64,000 nt of DNA, from positions 1 to 64,000 of IMG/VR virus record IMGVR_UViG_3300042460_000519; one strand, written 5' to 3'. Below, piece after piece: positions 7,417 to 13,793 of the stretch. The position numbers were made by a program, and so were the translations under genes. This stretch comes from a virus. The number at the start of each line of letters is the position of its first letter. The stretch's first letter is position 1. Under the pieces are notes generated by a model. The model was not told the DNA's origin, did not search any database, and worked only from the letters and a program-made list of their open reading frames with translations.

Positions 7417-7985
7417 GTTTTCTAGTTTTTAAATTTGTGTTCTATGTTTAAATTATGACGCATGTGCGTCCACTTATCAATTAGTTGTGTTGACCAATGA
7501 TCAACTTTATACAGATTTCAATAACAACTATCCAAAATTGTTATTAAATTAGCACCCTCTTTCTTTGTTGTGAAGTGGAGTAGGGTCACGTAGTAAGAGA
7601 TGTTCTAAATGTTTGCACCAGATAGACTGGGACACATTACTACTTGCTGAGAACTCATTTGTGTTGGACGTGGCAACCTTTTCACTCGTGGTACATCCTT
7701 CCTTTCTCAAGGGAACAACACATTCTACATCTCTGTAGATATCTTTATGTAAAGCATAATATTTGTTACAACACTACGTCTTAAAGACCTGTTACAGTCT
7801 ATTACAAAGGATCAATGTTTAGCCTATTGTTGTACATTATAATATACATTTTGCATGCTTTTTATTGTTTTTGTATAATATAATATACATAAATGTATAA
7901 TATGGGTAAGTTCAGTGATACGCAGCACATACATTGACTATTTAAACTGCTTTGTGGCGATTTAGTCCCCAGTGATTATACAAAT
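7417..7985. other. Gene-free, hairpin-rich region upstream of ParB-like gene
   Basis: No convincing frame on either strand. Local base composition is richer in GC than the flanks at about 7,550-7,800. Visible inverted repeats: GACGC-ATGT-GCGTC (7457-7470), GTTGA...TCAAC (7489-7505), AATAACAA...TTGTTATT with a 10-base loop (7520-7545), TCTACA-TCTC-TGTAGA (7724-7739) and TATACAT-AA-ATGTATA at about 7,880-7,900. On the leftward strand a TAAATTTG hexamer-like box lies at 7981-7988. It could be a structured non-coding RNA, a leader for the ParB-like gene, or a binding region. No tRNA cloverleaf was recognised. Confidence 0.5.
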
Positions 7986-8147
7986 TTATTCTTGTTTTAC
8001 AAATCTACATATTCTTTTATAAGAAAGAGCATGATATTTCTCATAAATAACAAGTATTCTACAACATCCTTGTTGAATGGGATTTGTAGAGTAAACCACT
8101 TGACCAGTTAATATTTTAGCTGGTATTCTTGGTCTTTTATTTTTCAT
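7986..8147 (-). CDS. Small basic hypothetical protein (53 aa)
   Basis: The start MKNKRPRIPAKILTGQVVYS at 8147 is preferred over a longer frame to 8189, because the longer version would run deep into the upstream membrane-protein gene, whereas 8147 gives an 11-base overlap. The protein is basic with two adjacent Cys. The order strand-turn-strand and IPAKILTGQVVYS suggest a tiny beta-barrel. Function unknown. Confidence 0.52.
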   Translation of the reverse strand: MKNKRPRIPAKILTGQVVYSTNPIQQGCCRILVIYEKYHALSYKRICRFVKQE

Positions 8148-8307
8148 CACCTTTATCATTAACATGCATTCCAAAAATAATTGGAACAATAAAAGGAGCT
8201 AACAATGAAAGCAATACATCTTGATAACCTAATGTATCAAATGTTTTATGTTCTTGTAGTAATATACCAAACATAATGAAGTAACTGATTATACAATATA
8301 ATATCAT
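8137..8307 (-). CDS. Small two-pass membrane protein (56 aa)
   Basis: Two hydrophobic segments, residues 1-17 (ILYCIISYFIMFGILL) and about 30-47 (VLLSLLAPFIVPIIFG), separated by a polar loop, with a charged C-terminal tail DKGDEK. Tightly packed between neighbours. Such small membrane proteins may affect the host envelope or lysis timing, but there is no direct evidence for holin function. Confidence 0.58.
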   Translation of the reverse strand: MILYCIISYFIMFGILLQEHKTFDTLGYQDVLLSLLAPFIVPIIFGMHVNDKGDEK

Positions 8308-8324
8308 AATATTTTTATTTTAAA

Positions 8325-8531
8325 TTAAACATCGTCTGCATCATCAGCAAACATCTTATTCCAATCTTCATCAGTGTTACCACTAATGATAAACTCTCTA
8401 TCTGCTGCATTCAAATTAGGAAATGCATCTTGAGCATAAACGCCTGATTGCCAGGCGTTATATTGCTTTTGTGTAATGTCAAGATCTCTTGTTCTTTCTA
8501 CACCAAATACTGAAGTTCTAGTGATTAACAT
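8325..8531 (-). CDS. Conserved small phage protein (68 aa)
   Basis: Pattern T-x-S...R-D-L-D-I-T...Q-Y-x-A-W-x-S-G...A-F-P-N-L-N-A-A-D-R-E-F-I-I-S-G is that of a widespread unnamed phage family (about 70 aa) known from many tailed phages and plasmids. No enzymatic motif. Ends in an acidic DDADDV tail. Role unknown. Overlaps the next gene by 14 bases. Confidence 0.72.
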   Translation of the reverse strand: MLITRTSVFGVERTRDLDITQKQYNAWQSGVYAQDAFPNLNAADREFIISGNTDEDWNKMFADDADDV

Positions 8532-8712
8532 ATTTCTTTTCTATTTTTTCATATGCATTACACATTTCTTTATTATTAGAATAGTGAATAGATTTAACTC
8601 TGTTAAGCATCCATTCATTAAACTTTTCTATTTCAGTGTCTTTTTTGTTCAAATCTAGTTTATCAACTAATGAACAAAATATTTGTTTGTTGATTTCAAT
8701 ATTCATAATCAT
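8518..8712 (-). CDS. Small hypothetical protein (64 aa)
   Basis: Charged helical protein. The start at 8712 is supported by an ATGA overlap with the 59-aa gene, although a second ATG two codons later (8706) is also possible. No motif recognised. Confidence 0.58.
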   Translation of the reverse strand: MIMNIEINKQIFCSLVDKLDLNKKDTEIEKFNEWMLNRVKSIHYSNNKEMCNAYEKIEKKYVNH

Positions 8713-8888
8713 AATGCAATTAGTTTTTCGTAATCAGTTAATAATAATTTCTTTTGTGTCATTAATTTTGCTTCTAATTCATAATAGCGATGAACATCTA
8801 TTTCATCACTAGATGATAATGTTTCGTCTAATTCAAATAATTGTTGGTCAATAAGATTAATTTGGTTTTTAATTTGTTCTGTGTTCAT
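8709..8888 (-). CDS. Coiled-coil microprotein (59 aa)
   Basis: MNTEQIKNQINLIDQQLFELDE...LEAKLMTQKKLLLTDYEKLIAL shows regular Leu/Ile heptad spacing over most of its length, typical of a short two-helix coiled coil. Coupled by ATGA to the downstream gene. Partner and role unknown. Confidence 0.6.
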   Translation of the reverse strand: MNTEQIKNQINLIDQQLFELDETLSSSDEIDVHRYYELEAKLMTQKKLLLTDYEKLIAL

Positions 8889-8905
8889 AGTTTTAAGTTA
8901 TTAAA

Positions 8906-9289
8906 TTATAAATATTTACTAAATTTTGAATAAACTAATTTTATTTGGTCATGAGCATATCTTCTTGCATCATCTGCTGTATATGCATCAACAAGGTCTT
9001 TAATGATGTTAGCTTGTTTTATAACATATGCTTCATCATGAGTACAATTATTATAACCATGAGCTGTATCAAATCCTATCATGAGATATTCTTTATCTTT
9101 ATCCCATTGTGTGAATGTTATTTCTTCAGTGCAACTATCAGGTTCTAAATATTTTCCCCAACCTTCTTCTAATTTAACTAATATTGGATGGTCTTTGGGA
9201 ATATGGACATATCCACATCCCCAACCAATTGTTCTAATATTAGATTTAAATTCTTCCTCATATTTCATTGTACTAATAAATGTTTTCAT
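8906..9289 (-). CDS. Conserved phage hypothetical protein (127 aa)
   Basis: The segments WGCGYVHIPKDHP (residues 23-35) and EYLMIGFDTAHGYNN (67-81) match the layout of a common phage family of about 120-150 aa with a GYV-x-P-x-x-HP motif and a GFD-x-x-H motif. The His/Asp/Cys residues could bind metal, but no activity is established. Coupled by a 4-base overlap to the 81-aa gene. Confidence 0.7.
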   Translation of the reverse strand: MKTFISTMKYEEEFKSNIRTIGWGCGYVHIPKDHPILVKLEEGWGKYLEPDSCTEEITFTQWDKDKEYLMIGFDTAHGYNNCTHDEAYVIKQANIIKDLVDAYTADDARRYAHDQIKLVYSKFSKYL

Positions 9290-9531
9290 ATAACTGTGTC
9301 TTTTAAATAAAATTGTGTTGTTAATGATTGTTGTTCAATCATGCCAATAATAGTTCCTATATATAATGCTGTTTGTCCAAGATCAAATGATTCTGGAATA
9401 CTAATCATTAAATATTTACTATCTCCTTCTTCTTCTATGGAACAAGTGATAGATTGTGTGTTTAACTGTTCAACCATTCTGTTGATTGCAGGCCAATACA
9501 TTGAACCTACGTGATATTTAATTTTTATCAT
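9286..9531 (-). CDS. Small hypothetical protein (81 aa)
   Basis: Soluble alpha/beta protein beginning MIKIKYHVGSMYWPAINRMVEQLN. Unrecognised. It overlaps genes at both ends (4 and 14 bases), which supports the frame. Confidence 0.6.
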   Translation of the reverse strand: MIKIKYHVGSMYWPAINRMVEQLNTQSITCSIEEEGDSKYLMISIPESFDLGQTALYIGTIIGMIEQQSLTTQFYLKDTVI

Positions 9532-9754
9532 AATGTTTATTTTCTATAGGTCCTAAATAAAGTGTGTCAGAGTTCTTTGAGCCAAATTGTAATAATACAG
9601 GTGTGTTGTCCATTGGAATAGATTCAAGATCATCATTCCATATAAATACAGGATTATCAAAGTTTGGGTTAACATAAATCTTTTGTTTAGTAAATAGATA
9701 AATGTTAGTAGCAATTGATATACACAATAATGCTAATAATAAGAGTTTTTTCAT
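9518..9754 (-). CDS. Small exported or membrane-anchored protein (78 aa)
   Basis: N terminus MKKLLLLALLCISIATNIYLF is a strong signal anchor or signal peptide. The remaining about 55 residues are polar and would lie outside the cytoplasmic membrane. The Cys in the segment is not in a good lipobox context. Function unknown. Confidence 0.6.
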   Translation of the reverse strand: MKKLLLLALLCISIATNIYLFTKQKIYVNPNFDNPVFIWNDDLESIPMDNTPVLLQFGSKNSDTLYLGPIENKHYDKN

Positions 9755-9758
9755 GTTA

Positions 9759-9962
9759 TTAAGAATTTAATTGTTCATTAACATCATATCCAACTATTGA
9801 AGCTGGTATCCAGCCAATGATGAACATAATCATTATTGTTGCACCATTTGTCATACAATTTCTGTACGACAGATCAGATAATAAATACCCAATCAATCCC
9901 AATACACACCATGTAATGAGAAATGTGGCTATTACAGCCAACATAAGTTTTGTTGATTTCAT
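9759..9962 (-). CDS. Small two-pass membrane protein (67 aa)
   Basis: Hydrophobic segments at about residues 5-28 and 41-60, the second with IMIMFIIGWIPASIVG, separated by a short polar loop with Cys. It is 4 bases upstream of the 78-aa exported-protein gene. Together with the 76-aa, 78-aa and 56-aa genes it makes a local cluster of small envelope proteins. Confidence 0.6.
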   Translation of the reverse strand: MKSTKLMLAVIATFLITWCVLGLIGYLLSDLSYRNCMTNGATIMIMFIIGWIPASIVGYDVNEQLNS

Positions 9963-9982
9963 TTGTTTGTTATTAATTTGTG

Positions 9983-10213
9983 TTAATATAAGTCTTCATA
10001 TACATATGTTGTATAAGGATCTAGTTTTGTTATTATGCTGGATTCTGAATTTATATAATTCATACGACCAAAATCATTATACATTGAAATGTATTTAGTT
10101 ATTTCTTTGAGAGCATATGCTTTAGTATAACTACCAAGAGTATTAGCTGGAACCTTGTGATAATGCTTACCACCACTTCTATTTCTTTTGTCTTTATATA
10201 TTCTTAAATCCAT
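9983..10213 (-). CDS. Small basic hypothetical protein (76 aa)
   Basis: N terminus MDLRIYKDKRNRSGGKHYHKVPANTLGSYTKAYALKEI is basic and could bind nucleic acid. The C-terminal half is Tyr/Thr-rich. No known domain. It is the gene directly downstream of the structured gap 10,231-10,308, which may control it. Confidence 0.58.
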   Translation of the reverse strand: MDLRIYKDKRNRSGGKHYHKVPANTLGSYTKAYALKEITKYISMYNDFGRMNYINSESSIITKLDPYTTYVYEDLY

Positions 10214-10230
10214 AATGTGTATAAATTAAA

Positions 10231-10308
10231 AACAATTAATTATAGCGTGTGTTATATCCTTTAACGCTCTTCTAAACTACACCAATCATCTGTTGGTAAT
10301 TAATTGTT
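10231..10308. repeat. Long-arm inverted repeat enclosing two further hairpins
   Basis: AACAATTAATTA (10231-10242) is the exact reverse complement of TAATTAATTGTT (10297-10308). Inside lie AGCGT...ACGCT (10244-10248 with 10264-10268) and ACCAA...TTGGT (about 10281-10297). The whole 78-base gap between two genes can fold as a three-way junction in RNA from either strand or as a cruciform. It could be the leader of the 76-aa gene at 9,983 or a small RNA. Confidence 0.55.
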
Positions 10309-10312
10309 ATAT

Positions 10313-10543
10313 TTAAAATGTAAATGTGAAATGTATATGAGAGAATATATAACATATGCATTTAAACATTAGAATAATATATGTAGAAAAAAGAGAAGAC
10401 CAAAGAATATTAGCTGTTCTATACATTTTTCTTTGTCTAGCACCTTCGTCTAATGTAATATACCAATAAGCAATAGCAAATAGTATAAAGAATACAATGA
10501 TGTGTATACACACACTTGTAACGTTAATGTTGATTGTTGTCAT
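10313..10543 (-). CDS. Small membrane protein (76 aa)
   Basis: Two hydrophobic segments, about residues 10-30 (VCIHIIVFFILFAIAYWYI) and 46-70 (ILWSSLFSTYIILMFKCICYIF), with a basic loop ARQRKMYR between them that would face the cytoplasm. Function unknown. Confidence 0.55.
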   Translation of the reverse strand: MTTININVTSVCIHIIVFFILFAIAYWYITLDEGARQRKMYRTANILWSSLFSTYIILMFKCICYIFSHIHFTFTF

Positions 10544-10557
10544 AATTTGTTATGTAT

Positions 10558-10749
10558 TTAAAATTCATTTATTATATCAATAGGATAATCATCATCCCAC
10601 TCATCATCATCATCATCTAGAGATAATAAATATTCTATAAGATCTAACTTTCCACTAAGATATGCAACACTCTGTACATCTACTTCTTTATAAGCTTCTT
10701 CTAATCTAATAGATATATTCTTCTTTTGTTCTTCTAATATTTCTTTCAT
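10558..10749 (-). CDS. Small acidic helical protein (63 aa)
   Basis: MKEILEEQKKNISIRLEEAYKEVDVQ forms a charged helix, and an Asp-rich segment at residues 45-54 follows. No motif beyond the acidic tail. It lies 14 bases upstream of the next gene, consistent with co-transcription. Confidence 0.55.
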   Translation of the reverse strand: MKEILEEQKKNISIRLEEAYKEVDVQSVAYLSGKLDLIEYLLSLDDDDDEWDDDYPIDIINEF

Positions 10750-10774
10750 AATGTATAATGTATTAAATAAGGCC

Positions 10775-10993
10775 CTAAACTAATAGAGCCTTATATTGGT
10801 TATTAAATAAATCATCTATACAGAATGAACATAACATTCTATGTCCATACTTATTACCATTCTCATCTATTTTAAAGACTTCTTCTCTAAGATCTCCAAA
10901 TGATGTATTAACTATTGTATTACATTCATCACACTTACATACATATGTAGGTTTAATGAATAAAGAAAGATCAACTTGTTTATTTGTTACCAT
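10775..10993 (-). CDS. Zinc-ribbon-like small protein (72 aa)
   Basis: Two Cys pairs, CKCDEC (residues 18-23) and C-S-F-C (about 54-57), separated by about 30 residues, make a likely four-Cys zinc site. Small zinc-ribbon proteins of phages often act on transcription or DNA, but no family is recognised. It is the first gene of the leftward run after the 315-base gap with iteron-like repeats. Confidence 0.65.
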   Translation of the reverse strand: MVTNKQVDLSLFIKPTYVCKCDECNTIVNTSFGDLREEVFKIDENGNKYGHRMLCSFCIDDLFNNQYKALLV

Positions 10994-11134
10994 AATGCTA
11001 TATAATAATGTTATCGTTTATTAATTTGTTTTTGTTTTATACACACTTGTTTGAGGCAGTGTAATACACCTCTATATCTTAATATCTATTCACATATTCA
11101 ATTTATTGAAAGAATATTAGTGAAACATTATATT

Positions 11135-11204
11135 CATTGCGAATAATGTAATTCACTTTTATAAAAGAGCGTCTTTTTTTATACACCATTGCGAATAATG
11201 CAAT
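11135..11204. repeat. Direct repeat pair CATTGCGAATAATG(T/C)AAT
   Basis: Copies at 11135-11152 and 11187-11204 differ at one base (T versus C) over 18 bases and are 52 bases apart, about five DNA turns. Each copy is itself a partial dyad, most clearly ATTGC-GAATAAT-GCAAT in the second. This is the arrangement expected of binding sites for a replication initiator or regulator. Confidence 0.7.
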
Positions 11205-11228
11205 ATATTGATATGTTTTTTTTAATAG

Positions 11229-11258
11229 CCCACCCTTATTTACAAATCCCACCCTTAT
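11229..11258. repeat. Direct repeat pair CCCACCCTTAT
   Basis: Exact 11-base copies at 11229-11239 and 11248-11258, 19 bases start to start (about two DNA turns). On the opposite strand they read ATAAGGGTGGG. They lie between the first repeat pair and the hairpin. Confidence 0.7.
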
Positions 11259-11266
11259 ATATAATA

Positions 11267-11300
11267 ACAATAGCAAGCCCAATTAAGGACTTGCTATTGT
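11267..11300 (-). terminator. Hairpin after the 171-aa gene, probable leftward terminator
   Basis: ACAATAGCAAG (11267-11277) pairs perfectly with CTTGCTATTGT (11290-11300), an 11-bp stem with a 12-base loop, 8 bases beyond the stop of the 171-aa gene. The downstream leftward sequence is AT-rich (TATTATATATAA) but lacks a clean U-tract, so termination strength is uncertain. Confidence 0.6.
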
Positions 11301-11308
11301 ATTATGCA

Positions 11309-11824
11309 TTACATTGCAACAAGGTCTTCCAAGTTAATGGCAACTGACGCAAGTTTTTTGTTAAGCATTTCTTCTGTAATGGTAACACGTGTGCTTGACA
11401 TGTCTTGTCCACCTTGATTAGAGATGGTGTAGATTACAAGAGGCTTTAATTCTCCTGTTTCTTCATCTGCCACCATAATAGGCTTACCAAAGTTTGGCGA
11501 TGTTTCATCACGCTCTACTTGAGGAAGTTCAAGAATTGGTAACAAAGCAATGTTGTCAAGCTTTGTTTGTAATTCAGCTTCTGATGTTGAAGCACGCAAG
11601 TCAAGACTTAATGGTTCAGAACAATTAACGTAAACACGTTGTCCCTTTGCATTATAAATTGCAATAGTAACGCGATTAAGTTTGTTGGTCTTTTCATTAA
11701 GAACCCCTTTGAAGTTCTTCTTGCTTGATAATTCGTGGTAACCACCCACTCCTGCATACTCTGCAACTGTACCAATGGTTGTTAATGTACTTGCTTGTTG
11801 TGCAACGTCTTTGAATTGTAACAT
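11309..11824 (-). CDS. Conserved hypothetical protein in its own transcription unit (171 aa)
   Basis: Unrecognised soluble, beta-rich protein. The sequence (TLTTIGTVAEYAGVGGYHEL, RVTIAIYNAKGQRVYVNCSEPLSLDLRAS, KPLVIYTISNQ, TRVTITEEML) suggests a small barrel such as those of nucleic-acid-binding proteins, but no family can be named. Base use is richer in G and C than in its neighbours (codons such as ACG, GTG, CGT), a sign seen in strongly expressed genes here such as the capsid gene. It is flanked by the strand-switch region and a hairpin terminator, so it is probably a single-gene early message. A single-strand-binding-type role is only a guess. Confidence 0.65.
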   Translation of the reverse strand: MLQFKDVAQQASTLTTIGTVAEYAGVGGYHELSSKKNFKGVLNEKTNKLNRVTIAIYNAKGQRVYVNCSEPLSLDLRASTSEAELQTKLDNIALLPILELPQVERDETSPNFGKPIMVADEETGELKPLVIYTISNQGGQDMSSTRVTITEEMLNKKLASVAINLEDLVAM

Positions 11825-12095
11825 AATTTCTAATTTTTAAATTGTTTTTATAATGAGTTGTTTACTCCTAATGTAAAAAGGGTTTTGGGATGGAATGATG
11901 TATGTGTTATTTTGTGAAACAGCAATCCATTGTCAACATTTGCAACAGTGATGTGCAATGTGTGGGAGATAACCCAACTTCTCAAATTGTTTGGGGGGTT
12001 TTGATTTGGAGTAAGCTAACCAATTACACACACAAAGGGTTTCAAAATTTGGGAAAAAATTTTTTTTGGTAGTCTGAAAAAAACATTATAATTTT

Positions 12096-12109
12096 GGTGG
12101 GTGGGTGGG
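12096..12109 (+). other. G-rich motif able to form a G-quadruplex
   Basis: GGTGGGTGGGTGGG has four G-runs joined by single T loops. At least a two-layer quadruplex is possible, three-layer if the first run is joined by another G. Such a motif is striking in a genome of about 30% GC and lies 11 bases left of the dyad. Confidence 0.6.
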
Positions 12110-12119
12110 TTGATAATAA

Positions 12120-12140
12120 TTATAACTAAATTAATTATAA
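12120..12140 (+). promoter_or_regulatory. Dyad element, copy 1 (start of the rightward genes)
   Basis: TTATAACTA-AATT-AATTATAA. Outside the 4-base centre it is identical to the copy at 50260-50280 and differs from the copy at 33262-33282 by one base. It sits 17 bases before a TATCTTTG box and 55 bases before the first rightward gene. Likely a binding site for a phage regulator or polymerase. Confidence 0.6.
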
Positions 12141-12157
12141 GTTTAAAAAATTATATA

Positions 12158-12165
12158 TATCTTTG
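12158..12165 (+). promoter_or_regulatory. Promoter -7 box for the rightward block
   Basis: TATCTTTG matches the Bacteroidota -7 consensus TAnnTTTG. No exact TTG lies 17-23 bases upstream; TTA at 12135-12137 (spacer 20) is the nearest. The start codon follows 30 bases downstream. Confidence 0.55.
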
Positions 12166-12195
12166 TTTTAACTAAACCAATAAAGAGTATATAGA

Positions 12196-12561
12196 ATGTT
12201 AGTTCAAAAACTAAAAAAACAAGTTAAAGATGAGTTTGAAATAGCAGAGAAGTATTACGCTATTCTTTCAGATATAAACTCATTAGGTCTCACTCCTAGA
12301 GAAATTCAATTAGTTGCTTTTACAGCTATTAAAGGGAACATTACAAATGCTAATGTTAGAGAGGAATTCTGTAATAAGTATAAAACAACATCACCTACGA
12401 TTAATAATATAATAAGTAAGCTTAAGAAATTAGGAGTGTTTATTAAAACTGAAGATAGAGAAGATGGTTATCCTAAGAAGGTGAAAGTTAATCCTGCTAT
12501 TGTATTAGATTTTAAGAAGGATGTATTATTAGCAATATCATTAAAACATGAAATCAGCTAA
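12196..12561 (+). CDS. Winged-helix/HTH-like transcription regulator (121 aa)
   Basis: Residues 35-100 read as a helix-turn-helix with wing: LTPREIQLVAFTAIKG, then NVREEFCNKYKTTSPTINNIISKLKKLGVF (recognition helix about 65-80), then IKTEDREDGYPKKVKVNPAIVLDF as the beta wing. This is the form of replication or transcription regulators of the MarR-like type. As the first rightward gene, directly downstream of the dyad element, it is a candidate autoregulator and a candidate binder of that dyad. It overlaps the IHF-like gene by 14 bases. The fold is inferred from pattern, not from a search. Confidence 0.72.
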   Translation: MLVQKLKKQVKDEFEIAEKYYAILSDINSLGLTPREIQLVAFTAIKGNITNANVREEFCNKYKTTSPTINNIISKLKKLGVFIKTEDREDGYPKKVKVNPAIVLDFKKDVLLAISLKHEIS

Positions 12562-12919
12562 TACACCTATTAAGGAATATATAATAAAAAAGATAGCTGT
12601 TAACAAGGTGACAGATAAATTGATTTCAGAAAAAACAATGGATCTTGTTATATCACATCAATTTGAATCAGCTATTAAAGCTATGATGACAAATAGTACA
12701 GTGGAGATATCTGGATTTGGAAAGTTTCTTTTCAATTTTAAAAGAGCTCAAAAAGAATTAACTAAATACGAGAAGATTAGAGAGCATTATACGTCTCTGT
12801 TGCAAAACACATCATTGTCTGAAGAACAAAGAAAAGCTCTAGAGGATAAGTTGGCAATTGCAAATGATGGAATAAAGAATTTAAAACCAAGAGTAGATGA
12901 ATATATTTCAAATTTATGA
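12548..12919 (+). CDS. IHF/HU-like DNA-bending protein (first of two, 123 aa)
   Basis: The stretch TVEISGFGKFLFNFKRA (about residues 51-67) is the signature of HU/IHF proteins where the beta arm begins, preceded by the helical dimer part (VTDKLISEKTMDLVISHQFESAIKAMM). The arm is followed by an unusual helical tail (about 75-123) with Leu/Lys repeats in place of the normal C terminus. Crass-like phages carry two such proteins, thought to compact or bend DNA, and the second is at 35,324. It overlaps genes on both sides. Confidence 0.8.
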   Translation: MKSANTPIKEYIIKKIAVNKVTDKLISEKTMDLVISHQFESAIKAMMTNSTVEISGFGKFLFNFKRAQKELTKYEKIREHYTSLLQNTSLSEEQRKALEDKLAIANDGIKNLKPRVDEYISNL

Positions 12920-13190
12920 GGGTTGGAGAAACAACATCTTCCCTCCAGAGAAATTAAAAGAAGCCATTGTTGAAACGTCAGCTTCTAGAATGGAGATATG
13001 TAACAATTGTGAACACATCTCGACAAAACATAATACATTAAGGAAGGATGTACATTGTACAAATTGTGGATGTACACTTGCAGCAAAGACTAAATGCCTT
13101 TCATGTGATTGTCCTTTAAAGAAATGGGTCTCTGTAATTACACCACAACAAGAAGAACAAATGAAAAATCATGGAAGAGGAAAACAATAA
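12897..13190 (+). CDS. Zinc-ribbon protein (97 aa)
   Basis: The N terminus FQIYEGWRNNIFPPEKLKEAI is followed by Cys pairs C35-x2-C38 (CNNC), C54-x2-C57 (CTNC) with C59, then C67, C70 and C72 (CLSCDC). That gives at least two potential zinc knuckles. Similar proteins, with the same lead-in helix ending in R-x-E-I-C-x-x-C, recur in crass-like and other Bacteroidota phages near packaging genes. Function unknown. It starts inside the IHF-like gene (23-base overlap). Confidence 0.75.
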   Translation: MNIFQIYEGWRNNIFPPEKLKEAIVETSASRMEICNNCEHISTKHNTLRKDVHCTNCGCTLAAKTKCLSCDCPLKKWVSVITPQQEEQMKNHGRGKQ

Positions 13191-13452
13191 ATTTACGATA
13201 ACAAAGATTCCTCTTGAACCTTTAATAGAAATTCTTTTAAAGATATATGAATTAGGAATGGAATATATAGACATCGAAGGGGTGATAGATGTTGATGATG
13301 TCAAGGATACAGTTAACATAAAATTCTGTAATGAATATATGGAAATTGATAAGACAGATGAGGGTTCAATAAAAGGATATATTATAGGATATAATGATAT
13401 TGACGAAGAACAAAGACCCTTGTCTGATGATGATTTAAATGAATTAATATAA
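13171..13452 (+). CDS. Acidic hypothetical protein (93 aa)
   Basis: Strongly acidic, beginning MEEENNKFTITKIPLEPLIEILLKIYELGMEYIDIEG with Asp clusters throughout. Overlaps the zinc-ribbon gene by 20 bases. The net charge suggests binding to a basic partner such as a terminase or IHF-like protein, but this is only inference. Confidence 0.62.
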   Translation: MEEENNKFTITKIPLEPLIEILLKIYELGMEYIDIEGVIDVDDVKDTVNIKFCNEYMEIDKTDEGSIKGYIIGYNDIDEEQRPLSDDDLNELI

Positions 13453-13460
13453 ACTACATA

Positions 13461-13793
13461 ATGGCAGTAAAAAAAACTACATATATAAATGCTGAGCTTG
13501 ATTGGGCTGAAGAGCAATTAGCTTCATGGAAACAATACGTTGATGCTAATCCTTTACATACATTAAAGGATAGAATTGAATGGAAACCTACAGCTAAAGG
13601 TGGTGCTATGCCAATGGTGATAGCCTCTATCGAGGCTCAAGGCAAGTTTGTTCAAGAGACAATGAAAAACTACCTAGCACTGCTTGAGCAAGTAGAGAAA
13701 CTACGTGAGAAAGAAGAAGCAAAAGTGGTTCCTGTAAGAGGTGGTGTTGAGCTTGGTAGTATGGCTGAAGAGTTTTTAAAGAATAGACATTAA
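13461..13793 (+). CDS. Possible small terminase subunit (110 aa)
   Basis: Helical protein whose residues 60-95 form a coiled coil (IEAQGKFVQETMKNYLALLEQVEKLREKEEAK). It directly precedes the large terminase gene, with stop and start sharing a base (TAATG at 13793), which is the usual place of a small terminase that recognises DNA and oligomerises through a coiled coil. No recognisable HTH is present, and crass-like small terminases are poorly defined, so this is a positional proposal. The leader TAAACTACATA-ATGG resembles those before the scaffold-like and 323-aa genes. Confidence 0.45.
   Translation: MAVKKTTYINAELDWAEEQLASWKQYVDANPLHTLKDRIEWKPTAKGGAMPMVIASIEAQGKFVQETMKNYLALLEQVEKLREKEEAKVVPVRGGVELGSMAEEFLKNRH

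Larger units (their letters stand above)
10994..11308. other. Gene-free region with iteron-like repeats; candidate origin or control region
   Basis: No gene seen. It holds GAGG...GTGT-AAT-ACAC...CTC pairing near 11,053-11,072, two copies of CATTGCGAATAATG(T/C)AAT, two copies of CCCACCCTTAT and a terminal 11-bp hairpin next to the 171-aa gene. The promoter of the leftward operon starting at 10,993 should lie here, but no clean TTG/TAnnTTTG pair was found on that strand. Confidence 0.5.
11825..12195. promoter_or_regulatory. Divergent strand-switch region
   Basis: 371 bases separate the leftward and rightward halves of the map. The left two thirds are unusually G-rich on the plus strand (GGGTTTTGGG near 11,880, a run of six G at 11993-11998, and GGTGGGTGGGTGGG at 12096-12109). 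The right third is nearly pure AT and contains a dyad (12120-12140) and a TATCTTTG box (12158-12165). This is where promoters for both directions must lie. It also looks like a plausible replication start, from its base asymmetry and AT tract. Confidence 0.65.

Noticed and set aside
7417-7985. tRNA or tmRNA gene in the gene-free region.
   Set aside because: No T-arm consensus with matching acceptor stem could be found by eye on either strand. A covariance-model scan would settle this.
8137-8307. Calling the 56-aa two-pass membrane protein a holin.
   Set aside because: Size and topology fit, but it lies in the early block with no endolysin nearby, so only 'membrane protein' is supported.
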